From Aporhodopirellula aestuarii (GTDB lineage: Bacteria; Planctomycetota; Planctomycetia; Pirellulales; Pirellulaceae), in assembly GCF_023701485.1 (NCBI RefSeq), contig NZ_JAMQBK010000062.1:62001-126000 (forward strand): a stretch of DNA of 64,000 bases, in the 5' to 3' direction. Position numbers and translations under genes: made by a program. Below the pieces are notes generated by a model. The model did no database searches and was not told where the DNA came from. It saw only the letters and a list, made by a program, of their open reading frames with translations. Below, piece by piece: positions 46,347 to 55,536 of this stretch; position 1 is the stretch's first letter, and each line of letters opens with the position of its first letter.

Positions 46347-47063
46347 ATGTCCACCACGACTGTCGCCAAAGGCATCACCCGATTCGAAATGGAAAATCGC
46401 AGCGGGTATATGGTGCGGATCTCCCGAGGTGGGACGCGAGTTAACAAGTATTTCTCCGACAGCAAGAATGGGGGTAAACGAAAAGCGTTTGCCGCCGCCA
46501 AGAAGGCGTATGATGACTTGCTCGCCGAGATGGGCCCTCCGGAAAACTCCACGCGGAACCGTTTGACGTCGCGGAATACTACGGGTGTCGTGGGCGTTCA
46601 CGTCGCCTACTCGCAAGACAATCGTTATCCAGGGTGTGCGTACTCGGCATACTGCGCCTCCTGGGTCACCGAAGATGGACGACGCGAAAAGGCGAGTTTT
46701 GCCTGGAACAAGTACGGCGAAGATCGGGCGTTCGAACTTGCGGTCTTGGCTCGAGAACGACAGATTACCGACCGGGATCAAGTCGTCGCGATCTATGAAC
46801 GCTCGGCTGCTGGTAAAAAGGCGAAACGCAAAGTCTCTAAGAAGGCTGCGAAGCCGGTGACGAAACGAGCCAGCAAGAAAGCGTCGGCAAAAAAGAGCGT
46901 TAAGAAATCGGTCAAAAAGTCGGCTCGCAAGGTCGCTAAGAAATCGGTGAAGAAGTCCGCTAGAAAGACGGCGAAGAAATCAGTTAAGAAGGCCGCAAGC
47001 AAGAAAACGGCGAAGAAGGCTGCGAAGAAAGTCTCAAAGAAGCGAACGACGAAACGGCGTTAG
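46347..47063 (+). CDS. AP2-domain protein with histone H1-like lysine-rich tail
   Basis: A 238-residue protein. Residues about 8-62 (KGITRFEMENRSGYMVRI then KYFSDSKNGGKRKAFAAAKKAYDDL) and about 73-140 (RNTTGVVGVHVAYS then ASFAWNKYGEDRAFELAVLARER) fit two AP2-type DNA-binding units like those of bacterial and phage AP2 proteins. Residues 154-238 are almost only Lys, Ala, Ser, Val, Thr and Arg, with repeats KKSVKKSARKVA and KKSVKKSARKTA, as in H1-like proteins. The start follows the only ATG before the conserved part. It may bind and compact DNA. The next hairpin is 50 bp downstream. Confidence 0.85.
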   Translation: MSTTTVAKGITRFEMENRSGYMVRISRGGTRVNKYFSDSKNGGKRKAFAAAKKAYDDLLAEMGPPENSTRNRLTSRNTTGVVGVHVAYSQDNRYPGCAYSAYCASWVTEDGRREKASFAWNKYGEDRAFELAVLARERQITDRDQVVAIYERSAAGKKAKRKVSKKAAKPVTKRASKKASAKKSVKKSVKKSARKVAKKSVKKSARKTAKKSVKKAASKKTAKKAAKKVSKKRTTKRR

Positions 47064-47113
47064 TGAGCAAACTCGCGGGGGACATTGATTTAATTACTGC
47101 GGGACTTCCAATG

Positions 47114-47173
47114 TAGCGGAACGGCGCGAGCCGTCCGGTGACTCGGGACCGGACGGCTCGCGCCGTTCCGCTA
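47114..47173. repeat. Perfect 26-bp palindrome (REP-like)
   Basis: Arms at 47114-47139 and 47148-47173 are exact inverted repeats of 26 bases separated by eight bases. The core tagcggaacggcg also occurs at 36471-36483 in an imperfect palindrome. There is an A-run after it on the plus strand and no T-run on either side, so it is not a classical terminator. It sits between the AP2 gene and the kinase gene, which face the same way. Confidence 0.88.
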
Positions 47174-47291
47174 AAAAAGCACTAAAACAATCAACGTCCC
47201 GCGCGATCGCAGATTGTAAATCTCGAATCGGGTAAGGCAACGAATTTCCTTTTAATAGGTGGTGTTGGCCGGGCGAATCAAGGAATCTGTG

Positions 47292-49484
47292 ATGGCGACA
47301 CTGCTCGATACGATCTTCGGCGACAAGAACTTGTCGCAGCGTTTGGCTGAAATGCCATCGGACGCCAAAACGATCACGTTATCTTTGACGGAAGCCCGCC
47401 TCACTTTGGAACATCCGGAGTGGACAGACTCTGGTCCCATACCTCCGCTGCTTCAGCAAACCGTTGATGAGCAGACGGACTTGGCCGCGCTGCGGGCCGA
47501 TGAAGGGTTTGTGCCGCCTCGCAAAGTCATCTCGCTGGGCCAACTGACGTCAACGGCGGAAGGCGGAGCAGCTGCCGGACAGGGGGCTGGAGGAGGCATC
47601 GACGATATCGAGTATCGTTTGATCGGCAAACTCGGCAGTGGGGGCACGGGCATCGTTTATCAGGCACACCAACGGGCCATCGACCGCGAGGTCGCCGTCA
47701 AAGTGTTGCGTCATGAACTCGCCGGAGATCGTCAATCCCGACATCGCTTCTTGACCGAAGCTCGCGTAATCGGTTCCCTCGATCATCCCAACGTGATCGC
47801 ATTGCATGACCTCTGCATCGATTCCGAAGGGCACTTGTTCTATGCGATGAAACGTATCGATGGGACGAGTTGGGACCAACAGATCGATCAGTTCAGCGTA
47901 GAAGAGAACCTGACGATTCTCTTGCGAGTTGCCGACGCGATTCGTTACGCCCATTCACGCGGTCTAATCCATCGTGATATCAAACCCGAAAACGTCATGC
48001 TCGGGCGTTTCGGTGAGGCGTTGGTAGCCGACTGGGGACTCGCGATACAATTGCACCGCCCGAAAGGCACCGCAGCGACATCTGAATGGTCCTCTGGTGG
48101 CAGTGCCATCGGTGGAACGCCCGCCTACATGGCACCGGAGCAAGCGTCCGGCATGCTCGAAGAAATCAGCATGCTGACTGATGTCTACCTGCTCGGTGCG
48201 ATTCTGTTTCAAATACTGACCGGACGGCCGCCGCATCGCGGCACAAGTTTGTTGGATTGCATCCACTCAGCCGCCAACAACGTGATCCAGCCCACGGAGG
48301 TGGTCGGTGAGTTGATGGATGCGGCGATGAAAGCGATGGCGACGGATCCGAAACAGCGTTATCAAAGTGTCGAAGAATTCATCTCGGCGATTACCGATCA
48401 CCGGACGCATCAAGAGAGCGAGCGTTTGGTGCGCCGTGCCCGACGACGTGTCTGGCCGCAACAAAGTGATGCATCGGGCACGCAGGATGCCGATCCGACG
48501 ACGGAGGAAACCTACGAACGGTTCCGCGTCGGGCAGGCGCTGCTGCATGAAGCGATCGAATTGTGGCCGGAGAACATTCGCGCGACCGACACGCTCAAAC
48601 AGGTGCAACTTGAATTCGCGAGATTCACCGCGGGGCGGGGTGACCTGGACCTATCACTGCGTCTCTATGCGGCGGCGGGCGAAGCAGACTGCGAGGCGGC
48701 GGTTCGCGTGCGGCGGGATCGCGATCGGCGAGACAAGGTGCGCGAAAGCCATGCGAAATACTCCGCGCTGTTCACTCAGTCACCCGAAGCCGGGTTGCTG
48801 ATCCGTTGGGACGATGGTGTCGTGCTCGAGGCCAACAACGCGTGTCTGACAATGCTGGGGTATGAAGAAGGAGAGTTGGTAGGCGGCAAAATCGCAGAGC
48901 TTGAAATTTGGGCCTGTCCCAAACACCGCAAAAACTTTGTCGAGACGCTCACCCGCGAAGGACATGTGGAGAATTTCGAAACGCAGTTTCTACGCAAATC
49001 GGACACTCAGGATCGATTGATCGACGTTTTGATTAGCTCGCGAACGGTAAGCGTCAACGGGAACGAGATGTTGCTGTCGACGATCCGCGACATCACCCAA
49101 CGGCGCGACGCGGAACGCAATCTCGAACAGAGTCGTCGGCGATTGCGAGATCTCCAGCGGCTCGCCGGGTTGGGCACCTGGTCGTTCGATCCACGCACCG
49201 AAGTGATTCAGTGGTCCGAAGAGACGTTTCGTTTATCCGGTCGCGATCCTGAGAAAGGCGTGCCAAGCTTCGATGAATTCTTTGATCAAATTCATCCAGA
49301 CGATCGCGAGCGTTTGAACCTCGTTTTGGACCAGGCACTCAAAACCGGCACCTCCTATCAGCTCCATATTCGTCAACGTGATGACGAAGGAAACTACCGC
49401 TCGCTCCTCACGCGGGGTCGGCCGGTGATCGACGATGATGGCAAAACGATCGAAGTTTATGGGATTGTGATGCCGGGCAACTGA
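47292..49484 (+). CDS. Ser/Thr protein kinase with two PAS domains
   Basis: A 730-residue Hanks-type kinase. After about 100 residues comes the kinase domain (EYRLIGKLGSGGTGIVYQA, VAVKVLRH, LIHRDIKPEN, VADWGLA, TPAYMAPEQ) to about residue 385. The metal motif is DWG instead of DFG, as in many planctomycete kinases. A helical linker leads to two PAS domains (about 498-615 and 625-730; the second has the PAS_3-like pattern QIHPDDRERLNLVLDQAL). No histidine kinase or output domain follows. It is cytoplasmic, with no membrane helix. The start at 47292 is preferred over 47259. Confidence 0.93.
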   Translation: MATLLDTIFGDKNLSQRLAEMPSDAKTITLSLTEARLTLEHPEWTDSGPIPPLLQQTVDEQTDLAALRADEGFVPPRKVISLGQLTSTAEGGAAAGQGAGGGIDDIEYRLIGKLGSGGTGIVYQAHQRAIDREVAVKVLRHELAGDRQSRHRFLTEARVIGSLDHPNVIALHDLCIDSEGHLFYAMKRIDGTSWDQQIDQFSVEENLTILLRVADAIRYAHSRGLIHRDIKPENVMLGRFGEALVADWGLAIQLHRPKGTAATSEWSSGGSAIGGTPAYMAPEQASGMLEEISMLTDVYLLGAILFQILTGRPPHRGTSLLDCIHSAANNVIQPTEVVGELMDAAMKAMATDPKQRYQSVEEFISAITDHRTHQESERLVRRARRRVWPQQSDASGTQDADPTTEETYERFRVGQALLHEAIELWPENIRATDTLKQVQLEFARFTAGRGDLDLSLRLYAAAGEADCEAAVRVRRDRDRRDKVRESHAKYSALFTQSPEAGLLIRWDDGVVLEANNACLTMLGYEEGELVGGKIAELEIWACPKHRKNFVETLTREGHVENFETQFLRKSDTQDRLIDVLISSRTVSVNGNEMLLSTIRDITQRRDAERNLEQSRRRLRDLQRLAGLGTWSFDPRTEVIQWSEETFRLSGRDPEKGVPSFDEFFDQIHPDDRERLNLVLDQALKTGTSYQLHIRQRDDEGNYRSLLTRGRPVIDDDGKTIEVYGIVMPGN

Positions 49485-49766
49485 GCGTCGAGGTGGGACG
49501 CAGGTATGGGGGCGTTGATGTCTGCACCCATTCGATCCAGGGGGGCATGTCATCACGCCGCCGCAGGTGCACGCGTGTGGATTGCTGCGTTAAATGGGCA
49601 CCGACCCCTACATTGCCTGCGCCCAATGGGTTCAATCTCGGGTGCTAGCGGAAACTCCGGTGGGAATCGAATTTGAGGACCACACGTGAAAGATTAGGTT
49701 CGATATGATGAGCGGTGAAGGTTGACTCCTTTTCCACTTCGACTCAAAACTTACCGAGAGATCTAG

Positions 49767-51047
49767 ATGAACCGTCGCTTCAATCCCGCGAATGTCATTT
49801 CGTTGCGTCGTCTGATATTGCCCGCCGTCTGCGGTGTGCTCCTGACGGGTGGAACCGCAGTCAGTCATCTCGCTTGGGCGGACGCACCGGCGGACACCGA
49901 GACCAAAGCGGCTGCGGAAGAAACGCCTGCCGATGAGGTGGCTGAAAAGTCCGAAGAGGCTGAAGAAGCCGAAGAGGATGCTCCCATCGTGATCCCGGAC
50001 GGGACTCCAGAAGAACTCTTTAAGTTTGCGAGTGACGCGATGCGCAACCGTGGGCGTACCCGTGAGGAGGTGGTTCGTTCGGCGCGAACGGTCATCGATA
50101 CGGCGGCAAAAATTCGCACCCTCGACGACGTGACGCTGGAAACGGAACTGAAGGCCATCGGCTTGCAAGTTCCCGCACTCAAGTTCCTGGCCCGTTTTGA
50201 CAAGGACGCCGCTACCGAATTGGAAACGCTGATGGAATCATTTGCGGATGATGAGCGGGCCGAGATTCGAAACTTCGCCGTGATGGAACAACTCACGGGC
50301 AAAATCCTGTCGGTTCGCAGTATGGACGAAGAAGGTCAACAAGCTCTCGTCGCACAAGTTCTTCAAATCGCTGAAGAGAGCGGTATCAGTTCGCAGCTGT
50401 ATTCGCTCGCCTCTCGGCTCGCCAGCGGTCTGGCGGCTGTTGATAAGACGGACATGGCGGTTTCGCTGTACAACAATATCGCCGATCGGATGGAGCAATC
50501 CGACGACAAACAAATTCAGGATTTGGCATCCCGAGCACGCGGGTCGGCTCGCCGGCTGGGATTGATGGGCAACGAAATAGAACTCGAAGGTACCACCGGA
50601 GATGGCGAACCGTTTGACTGGTCGGCCTATCGCGGCAGGGTGGTTCTGGTCGATTTCTGGGCTTCATGGTGTGGACCATGTCGCGGTGAAATCCCGAACA
50701 TGAAACGCAACCTGGAAGCCTACGGCGATGACTTTGCGGTCGTCGGTATCAACATGGACCGAACCGTGGAAGCGATGCAGAAGTGCATCGAAGAAGAAGA
50801 AATCGCATGGGTAAACATCGTCGGCGATGAAGACAATGGCATGGGTTGGGACCATCCGATTGCGAGATACTACGGCGTATCAGGCATCCCGACCGCTATC
50901 CTTGTCGACCAAGAAGGCAAGGTGGTTTCGCTTTCGGCGCGTGGTAAACGACTCGATGCTTCACTTGCCGAACTGCTCGGTCCGCCCAAGGAAGTGGAAC
51001 CCGAAGCGGAAGCCGATTCCGAGCCAGCCGAGGAAGAAGACGAGTAG
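49767..51047 (+). CDS. Secreted TlpA-like thioredoxin-fold protein
   Basis: A 426-residue protein with a signal-like N-terminus (LPAVCGVLLTGGTAVSHLAWA), an acidic spacer (residues about 40-75), a helical middle, and a C-terminal thioredoxin domain (about 265-405). The active site is WCGPC in FWASWCGPCRGEIPN, and a cis-Pro region is seen in SGIPTAILVD. TlpA/ResA-like proteins carry electrons to exported proteins. The last 20 residues are acidic (EPEAEADSEPAEEEDE). The partner is unknown. Confidence 0.87.
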   Translation: MNRRFNPANVISLRRLILPAVCGVLLTGGTAVSHLAWADAPADTETKAAAEETPADEVAEKSEEAEEAEEDAPIVIPDGTPEELFKFASDAMRNRGRTREEVVRSARTVIDTAAKIRTLDDVTLETELKAIGLQVPALKFLARFDKDAATELETLMESFADDERAEIRNFAVMEQLTGKILSVRSMDEEGQQALVAQVLQIAEESGISSQLYSLASRLASGLAAVDKTDMAVSLYNNIADRMEQSDDKQIQDLASRARGSARRLGLMGNEIELEGTTGDGEPFDWSAYRGRVVLVDFWASWCGPCRGEIPNMKRNLEAYGDDFAVVGINMDRTVEAMQKCIEEEEIAWVNIVGDEDNGMGWDHPIARYYGVSGIPTAILVDQEGKVVSLSARGKRLDASLAELLGPPKEVEPEAEADSEPAEEEDE

Positions 51048-51164
51048 TCAACGACGGAGGGTGTCGAAAGATATCGGGCGATGACGAGGCTGTGCTTCGT
51101 CGTCGCCCTGTTTCTGATCCATCGGCGAGAAGTCGTTGGCTTGGGAGGCGGCGTCGAAAGACGA

Positions 51165-52511
51165 TTACGCCTTGAGTGTTTTGGCCAACCGGATGTCCGC
51201 CGACAGCGTGGCGGTTGCGTTACGCGTGTCGACGATGAACTGTGACCATTGTGCCAGCTCATCGATGTTCAGGCACTCGTGCCAAGTTGAGATCACCACG
51301 AGGTCGTAACCGGCGATCGTGTTTTGGTCCCAGTAAACGCTTTCTTTTCCGGCCCAGTGTGCGTGTTCGCGGGAGGGCCGAATAATAGGGACGTACGGGT
51401 CGTGGTAATCGATTTCGGATCCCGCCGCTTGGAAACGATCGAGCAGTTCGTAGGAGGGTGATTCGCGGTCGTCGTCGACATTCGGTTTGTACGCTAATCC
51501 GATCAACAACACCCGGCTGCCGTTGAGTGGTTTCTTTTGCGTGTTCAGCGCGTCGGCACATCGCCGGACGACATGTGCGGGCATTGAGCGATTGATTTCA
51601 CCGGCGAGTTCGATGAAACGCGTGTGGATCCCAAATTCTCGTGCCTTCCACGTCAAATAGAATGGATCGATCGGGATGCAGTGACCACCGAGGCCAGGCC
51701 CGGGGTAAAACGGTTTGAATCCAAACGGTTTGGTGCTGGCGGCGGCAATCACTTCCCAAATATCGATGCCCATCGAGTCCGCAACGAGCTTGAGTTCATT
51801 GACCAAGCCGATGTTCACGCTGCGGTAGATGTTCTCGAGCAATTTGGTCAGTTCGGCAACGGCCGTGCTGCTGACCGGCACGATCTTTTGGAAGACGCTG
51901 CCGTAGAGTTCAGTTCCCGCCGCGAGGCAAGCGGGCGTGTGACCACCGACAACTTTGGGGATATTGGTCGCCGCAAATTCTGGGTTACCGGGATCTTCGC
52001 GTTCGGGCGAATAGATCACAAACGCATCGATACCCACTCGCAGGCCAGCCGCTTCGACACGTGAGACGAGTTCTTCCTCGGTGGTGCCCGGGTACGTCGT
52101 GCTCTCAAGACTGATCGCCTGGTTTGCCCTCATATAGGGCACGATCGCTTCGATCGTTTTCACGACATAGGACAAGTCTGGTTCGAAGTGTTCGTCCAAC
52201 GGTGTCGGGACGCACAGGATAATCGCGTCGACTTCGCGGATCTGGCTGAAGTCGGTTGTCGCGGCCAATTTTCCTGCCCGCACGCCTCGCCCTATCGTGT
52301 CGGCGGGAATGTGTTTGATGTAACTTTGACCCGCATTGATCTGTTTGGTCTTTTCCGCGTCGATGTCAAAACCGATGGTGTTGAAACCTCCGTCAGCGTA
52401 CGAGATCGCGAGTGGTAGGCCGACGTATCCCAAGCCCACGATTCCGATCGAGGCTTCCTTGCTGCGAATTCGTTTGGTCAACGTGTCGGTGACGGCAGAA
52501 GATGTTTTCAT
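51165..52511 (-). CDS. UDP-N-acetyl-sugar 6-dehydrogenase (WbpA-like)
   Basis: Oxidises a UDP-HexNAc to the uronic acid for surface polysaccharide. It has GIVGLGYVGLPLA for NAD binding, CVPTPLDEHFEPDL, YSPEREDPGN, and the catalytic Cys in GPGLGGHCIPIDP. Length 448 is normal. It lies 19 bp downstream of the O-antigen ligase-like gene on the same strand, so the two are probably cotranscribed. The WbpA versus WecC assignment is not decided by the sequence. Confidence 0.9.
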   Translation of the reverse strand: MKTSSAVTDTLTKRIRSKEASIGIVGLGYVGLPLAISYADGGFNTIGFDIDAEKTKQINAGQSYIKHIPADTIGRGVRAGKLAATTDFSQIREVDAIILCVPTPLDEHFEPDLSYVVKTIEAIVPYMRANQAISLESTTYPGTTEEELVSRVEAAGLRVGIDAFVIYSPEREDPGNPEFAATNIPKVVGGHTPACLAAGTELYGSVFQKIVPVSSTAVAELTKLLENIYRSVNIGLVNELKLVADSMGIDIWEVIAAASTKPFGFKPFYPGPGLGGHCIPIDPFYLTWKAREFGIHTRFIELAGEINRSMPAHVVRRCADALNTQKKPLNGSRVLLIGLAYKPNVDDDRESPSYELLDRFQAAGSEIDYHDPYVPIIRPSREHAHWAGKESVYWDQNTIAGYDLVVISTWHECLNIDELAQWSQFIVDTRNATATLSADIRLAKTLKA

Positions 52512-52530
52512 AATCGAACAGTCTATTTCA

Positions 52531-55350
52531 TCACCGACCGGGAAGATTCAAGATCGCGTCAATTTTTTTGCGATCGACTTGGGGGGCGTCATCGGGTTGT
52601 GTCAGTTGTTTTCGATTCTCTTCGGCGATCCGATCGATAAAACGTTGGAAACGGGCGTCCGCCGAAATGCTTTGACGACCCAAACGCGCCTGCGAAAGCG
52701 CCTCGGAAGTCATGTCGTTCGCTAGCAGGTTCTCGATCAATTCCACCCGGAAGTTGGCTTGATCGGGCGCCAGTCGAATTGCACGTTGGAAATAGTCCTG
52801 TCCCTTTTCGGTGTCGCCGAGATAGAAGTGGAGCTTGCCAACGAGAGCGTGGCAGGTGGCCCGTTGCACCATGGTGTCGCCTTCGCCGCACCGGATGATT
52901 TCGGTGGCACGGACAAGGAAATCACGCTCGGGATCCTCCCATTTTAAATAATCTGCGGCAGCTAATCGCATCGCCTGCGATTCACTCGGGATCACATCAC
53001 TGATCGACAACTCGGGATTCTCACGAAGCAATCTCATGACTTGGGAGGTGTACCCCGGATTGCTTTGCAGCGAAACGTGCAACGCTTCGGTCGCCTGATC
53101 CAGGTCACCGCGCGAGAGTGCGTCTTTCCCCAGTGCGAGCAAACGGACCGCGTCGCCAGCGTAGAAAGTGAGCAAGTGTTTCGCCGCCACGTCGGCCACT
53201 TTCTCCGGTGAAGTGATCGGCGCGCCCGTTTGTTTTGCCGTGTCCATTACAACCGGTTTCAGCCGCAGCAAACTGCCGCGAGGTTCCTGGGCGAGGGGGC
53301 AAACCACCAGCGTTTCGAGACATGTTTGCCACGCCTCGGAATAGTGTTGCTGGCTTTCGAGACGACCGGGTTGGGGCGGGTCGGGTTCGGGGGGGTAAGG
53401 AAGTTCTCGGTTTTGCAGATCTACCTGTTTGTAAATCTCCAGCATTTTCTCCCTGGTCTGCGGTCGCCATTCGAGTGTTTCGGCGACTCGTCCTCGGTCA
53501 CGTTGCACCATTGCCAATCGGCCTCGTAACAGCGGTGAGGATCTGGTTTCAACGCGTTCCCTGAGCGCCTCTTCCATCTTGGCTAGCGAATCGGGATTCA
53601 ATCGCCACTGACCGTATTCGTCTTTCAACCGACTGAGCATCGAATCGGAGATCGCGTCCTGATGGAGCCCGGGCAACACGATGGCTCCCGTGACGATCGA
53701 CGCCACTGTTATCATCCCGGAACCCAACCATCCCGGTGACGACCAATTGCCCATCGTGAGTCCCTTGGGGCTGGACTTCAATCGTATTTTTGGTTGTTCT
53801 TCAGTACTCGCCGCTTCGGCCGGTTCGAGTTCTTCGTCATCGTCGTAGTACTCGTCGTATCCGTGGTAACCTTCGGCGGTGATCATGGGCGGTTTGGCGC
53901 TCGCGCCCCCGTTGGCGATGTCGCGGGAAATGATGGCGGTGCACAACAGCAACGCAGCGATCAGGTTGGCCGGGATCGCCATTCCCATATCAAAAAACTG
54001 AGAGACAACGATCGCGGTGATCGCGTACCAGCCTGCCACCCGCATCCCTTGATCAAGCGGATCCGCCGAATACGACAAACGGTTCAGCGCGATCAGAAGA
54101 ACGGCCAACAGCCATCCGGCCACGATCACGCCGACAATTCCCGTTTCGACGAGCATCTCCAACCACAGGTTGTCCGCATGTTCAAACCACGAACTTGGCG
54201 AAACGATTTGATGAGGAAGGTATGCATATGCGTACGCCGATACGCCCGCTCCGCCGGGCAGGTGAGCTACCGCTGCCCGCCAACCGTCCTGCCAATGCAG
54301 CAATCGACCGTCGCTTTGCAACGTATCGGCTTCAGCGGAAAAGAATTCCCAGCGGCTGATCGATTCCAAGTTCAAATTCATCGGCGTGATTAAGACGGCG
54401 ACCGATATCGCCAGCACCACGATCAGAACGGGAATGCTGATTAATCCTCGGCGGGGGCGAACGTACCCAAAGGCGAGCATCAAACCGAACAGTGCCGCGA
54501 CGACTCCGCCGCGGGATCCGTTGACCAACAACCCCGCAATGCACGCGGTTCCCGAAAGCAGGCCCACGAACGATTCCCGATCTGAAACCAACGCGAACAA
54601 ATCATTGAACTCAAAATCCGGGTCATCGAGTTCCACCGAGTGCAGCGCCATCATTCGCCATGAGAGCAAACCCAGGCTCGCGGCCAACCCAAAGTTGAGC
54701 ATCAAGGCAGCGTTATTGCGGTTTACGAACCCGGCGAACGCGGTCGACTTGGGTTGGAATATCCAAAGGTCGGCAGTCGGATCCAGTTTTCGGTAAAAAC
54801 CGAGGATCGCGACGCTAGCTCCCGCGATGGCGATCGCGCTAAGCAACATCTGCAATCGACTGCGTGCGTGAAAGACGACCGAGGCGGCAAAGCACAGGGG
54901 CAGCAGTATTGTGAACAACGAGGCCACGTGAACGGTGTCTTCGGGTGAGACCGACAGCGGAATTCCAGGGGTTTCACCCCCTCGATCGACGAGTCCATCG
55001 AGCCACTGAGTGTAGGCCGCGTGCGAGCCCGGGCTCAGCCAAGCGACGACTCCGCTGGGCAGTGGCAATGTCTGAAACCAAGCGTACCCAACCAGGATCC
55101 CGAGCGGCAGCAAAATCGCATGCTGGCGGATACCCGACGACGCGGTGGTATCCGTTAATCCGGGGATCGCGAATACCGCAGCGACGAGAATCCCGATGGC
55201 AGCCAGGTATTGGCTCCAGTGATAGACGCCGCCAAAGTCAACCGCCAGAAGCAACGGAATGACCACGAGGAGGGCGGCCGAAATCCACAAGCAAAGGCTT
55301 CGTATAAATGAAAACAAGGTGAATTCGGGCAAGACGAGGGGAATAGGCAA
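52531..55350 (-). CDS. O-antigen-ligase-like membrane protein with TPR tail
   Basis: A 939-residue protein with about a dozen membrane helices in residues 10-500 and a periplasmic Wzy_C-type loop (SDGRLLHWQDGWRAAVAHLPGG, FEHADNLWLEMLVETGIVGV). This matches O-antigen ligase/polymerase proteins. The last 300 residues are TPR-like helices (HALVGKLHFYLGDTEKGQDYFQRAI). It may join or polymerise surface glycans, which the neighbouring sugar dehydrogenase could supply. The start ATG at 55350 fits the first helix. Substrate unknown. Confidence 0.88.
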   Translation of the reverse strand: MPIPLVLPEFTLFSFIRSLCLWISAALLVVIPLLLAVDFGGVYHWSQYLAAIGILVAAVFAIPGLTDTTASSGIRQHAILLPLGILVGYAWFQTLPLPSGVVAWLSPGSHAAYTQWLDGLVDRGGETPGIPLSVSPEDTVHVASLFTILLPLCFAASVVFHARSRLQMLLSAIAIAGASVAILGFYRKLDPTADLWIFQPKSTAFAGFVNRNNAALMLNFGLAASLGLLSWRMMALHSVELDDPDFEFNDLFALVSDRESFVGLLSGTACIAGLLVNGSRGGVVAALFGLMLAFGYVRPRRGLISIPVLIVVLAISVAVLITPMNLNLESISRWEFFSAEADTLQSDGRLLHWQDGWRAAVAHLPGGAGVSAYAYAYLPHQIVSPSSWFEHADNLWLEMLVETGIVGVIVAGWLLAVLLIALNRLSYSADPLDQGMRVAGWYAITAIVVSQFFDMGMAIPANLIAALLLCTAIISRDIANGGASAKPPMITAEGYHGYDEYYDDDEELEPAEAASTEEQPKIRLKSSPKGLTMGNWSSPGWLGSGMITVASIVTGAIVLPGLHQDAISDSMLSRLKDEYGQWRLNPDSLAKMEEALRERVETRSSPLLRGRLAMVQRDRGRVAETLEWRPQTREKMLEIYKQVDLQNRELPYPPEPDPPQPGRLESQQHYSEAWQTCLETLVVCPLAQEPRGSLLRLKPVVMDTAKQTGAPITSPEKVADVAAKHLLTFYAGDAVRLLALGKDALSRGDLDQATEALHVSLQSNPGYTSQVMRLLRENPELSISDVIPSESQAMRLAAADYLKWEDPERDFLVRATEIIRCGEGDTMVQRATCHALVGKLHFYLGDTEKGQDYFQRAIRLAPDQANFRVELIENLLANDMTSEALSQARLGRQSISADARFQRFIDRIAEENRKQLTQPDDAPQVDRKKIDAILNLPGR

Positions 55351-55536
55351 TGGGAATTTGAGGTGGAAGGACTACCACCCCGGTGTTACCCCCGTTTATC
55401 CCAAAAATCGGTCGAGAAAGCGAGCCAGTCGAAGGCCAACGCAAGAACCGGTAATTGAGTTAACATGGGGCGACTGCGAACGGGGACCTCGCCCGCCGAC
55501 GACACGATGAAATGGACCTTCAACAAAGACACTCTG

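Noticed and set aside
46793-47002. Minus-strand frame of Phe/Leu/Ala residues opposite the Lys-rich tail
   Set aside because: It looks like a membrane helix only because AAG/AAA codons read backwards give Leu/Phe; the plus strand carries the AP2 domains in frame.
47114-47173. Palindrome read as a rho-independent terminator for the AP2 gene
   Set aside because: There is no T-run after the hairpin on the plus strand, and the same core occurs elsewhere upstream of carA, so a repeat family fits better.
49632-50168. 178-residue minus-strand frame over the start of the TlpA-like gene
   Set aside because: No family pattern. The plus strand has a signal peptide and WCGPC site in a single long frame.
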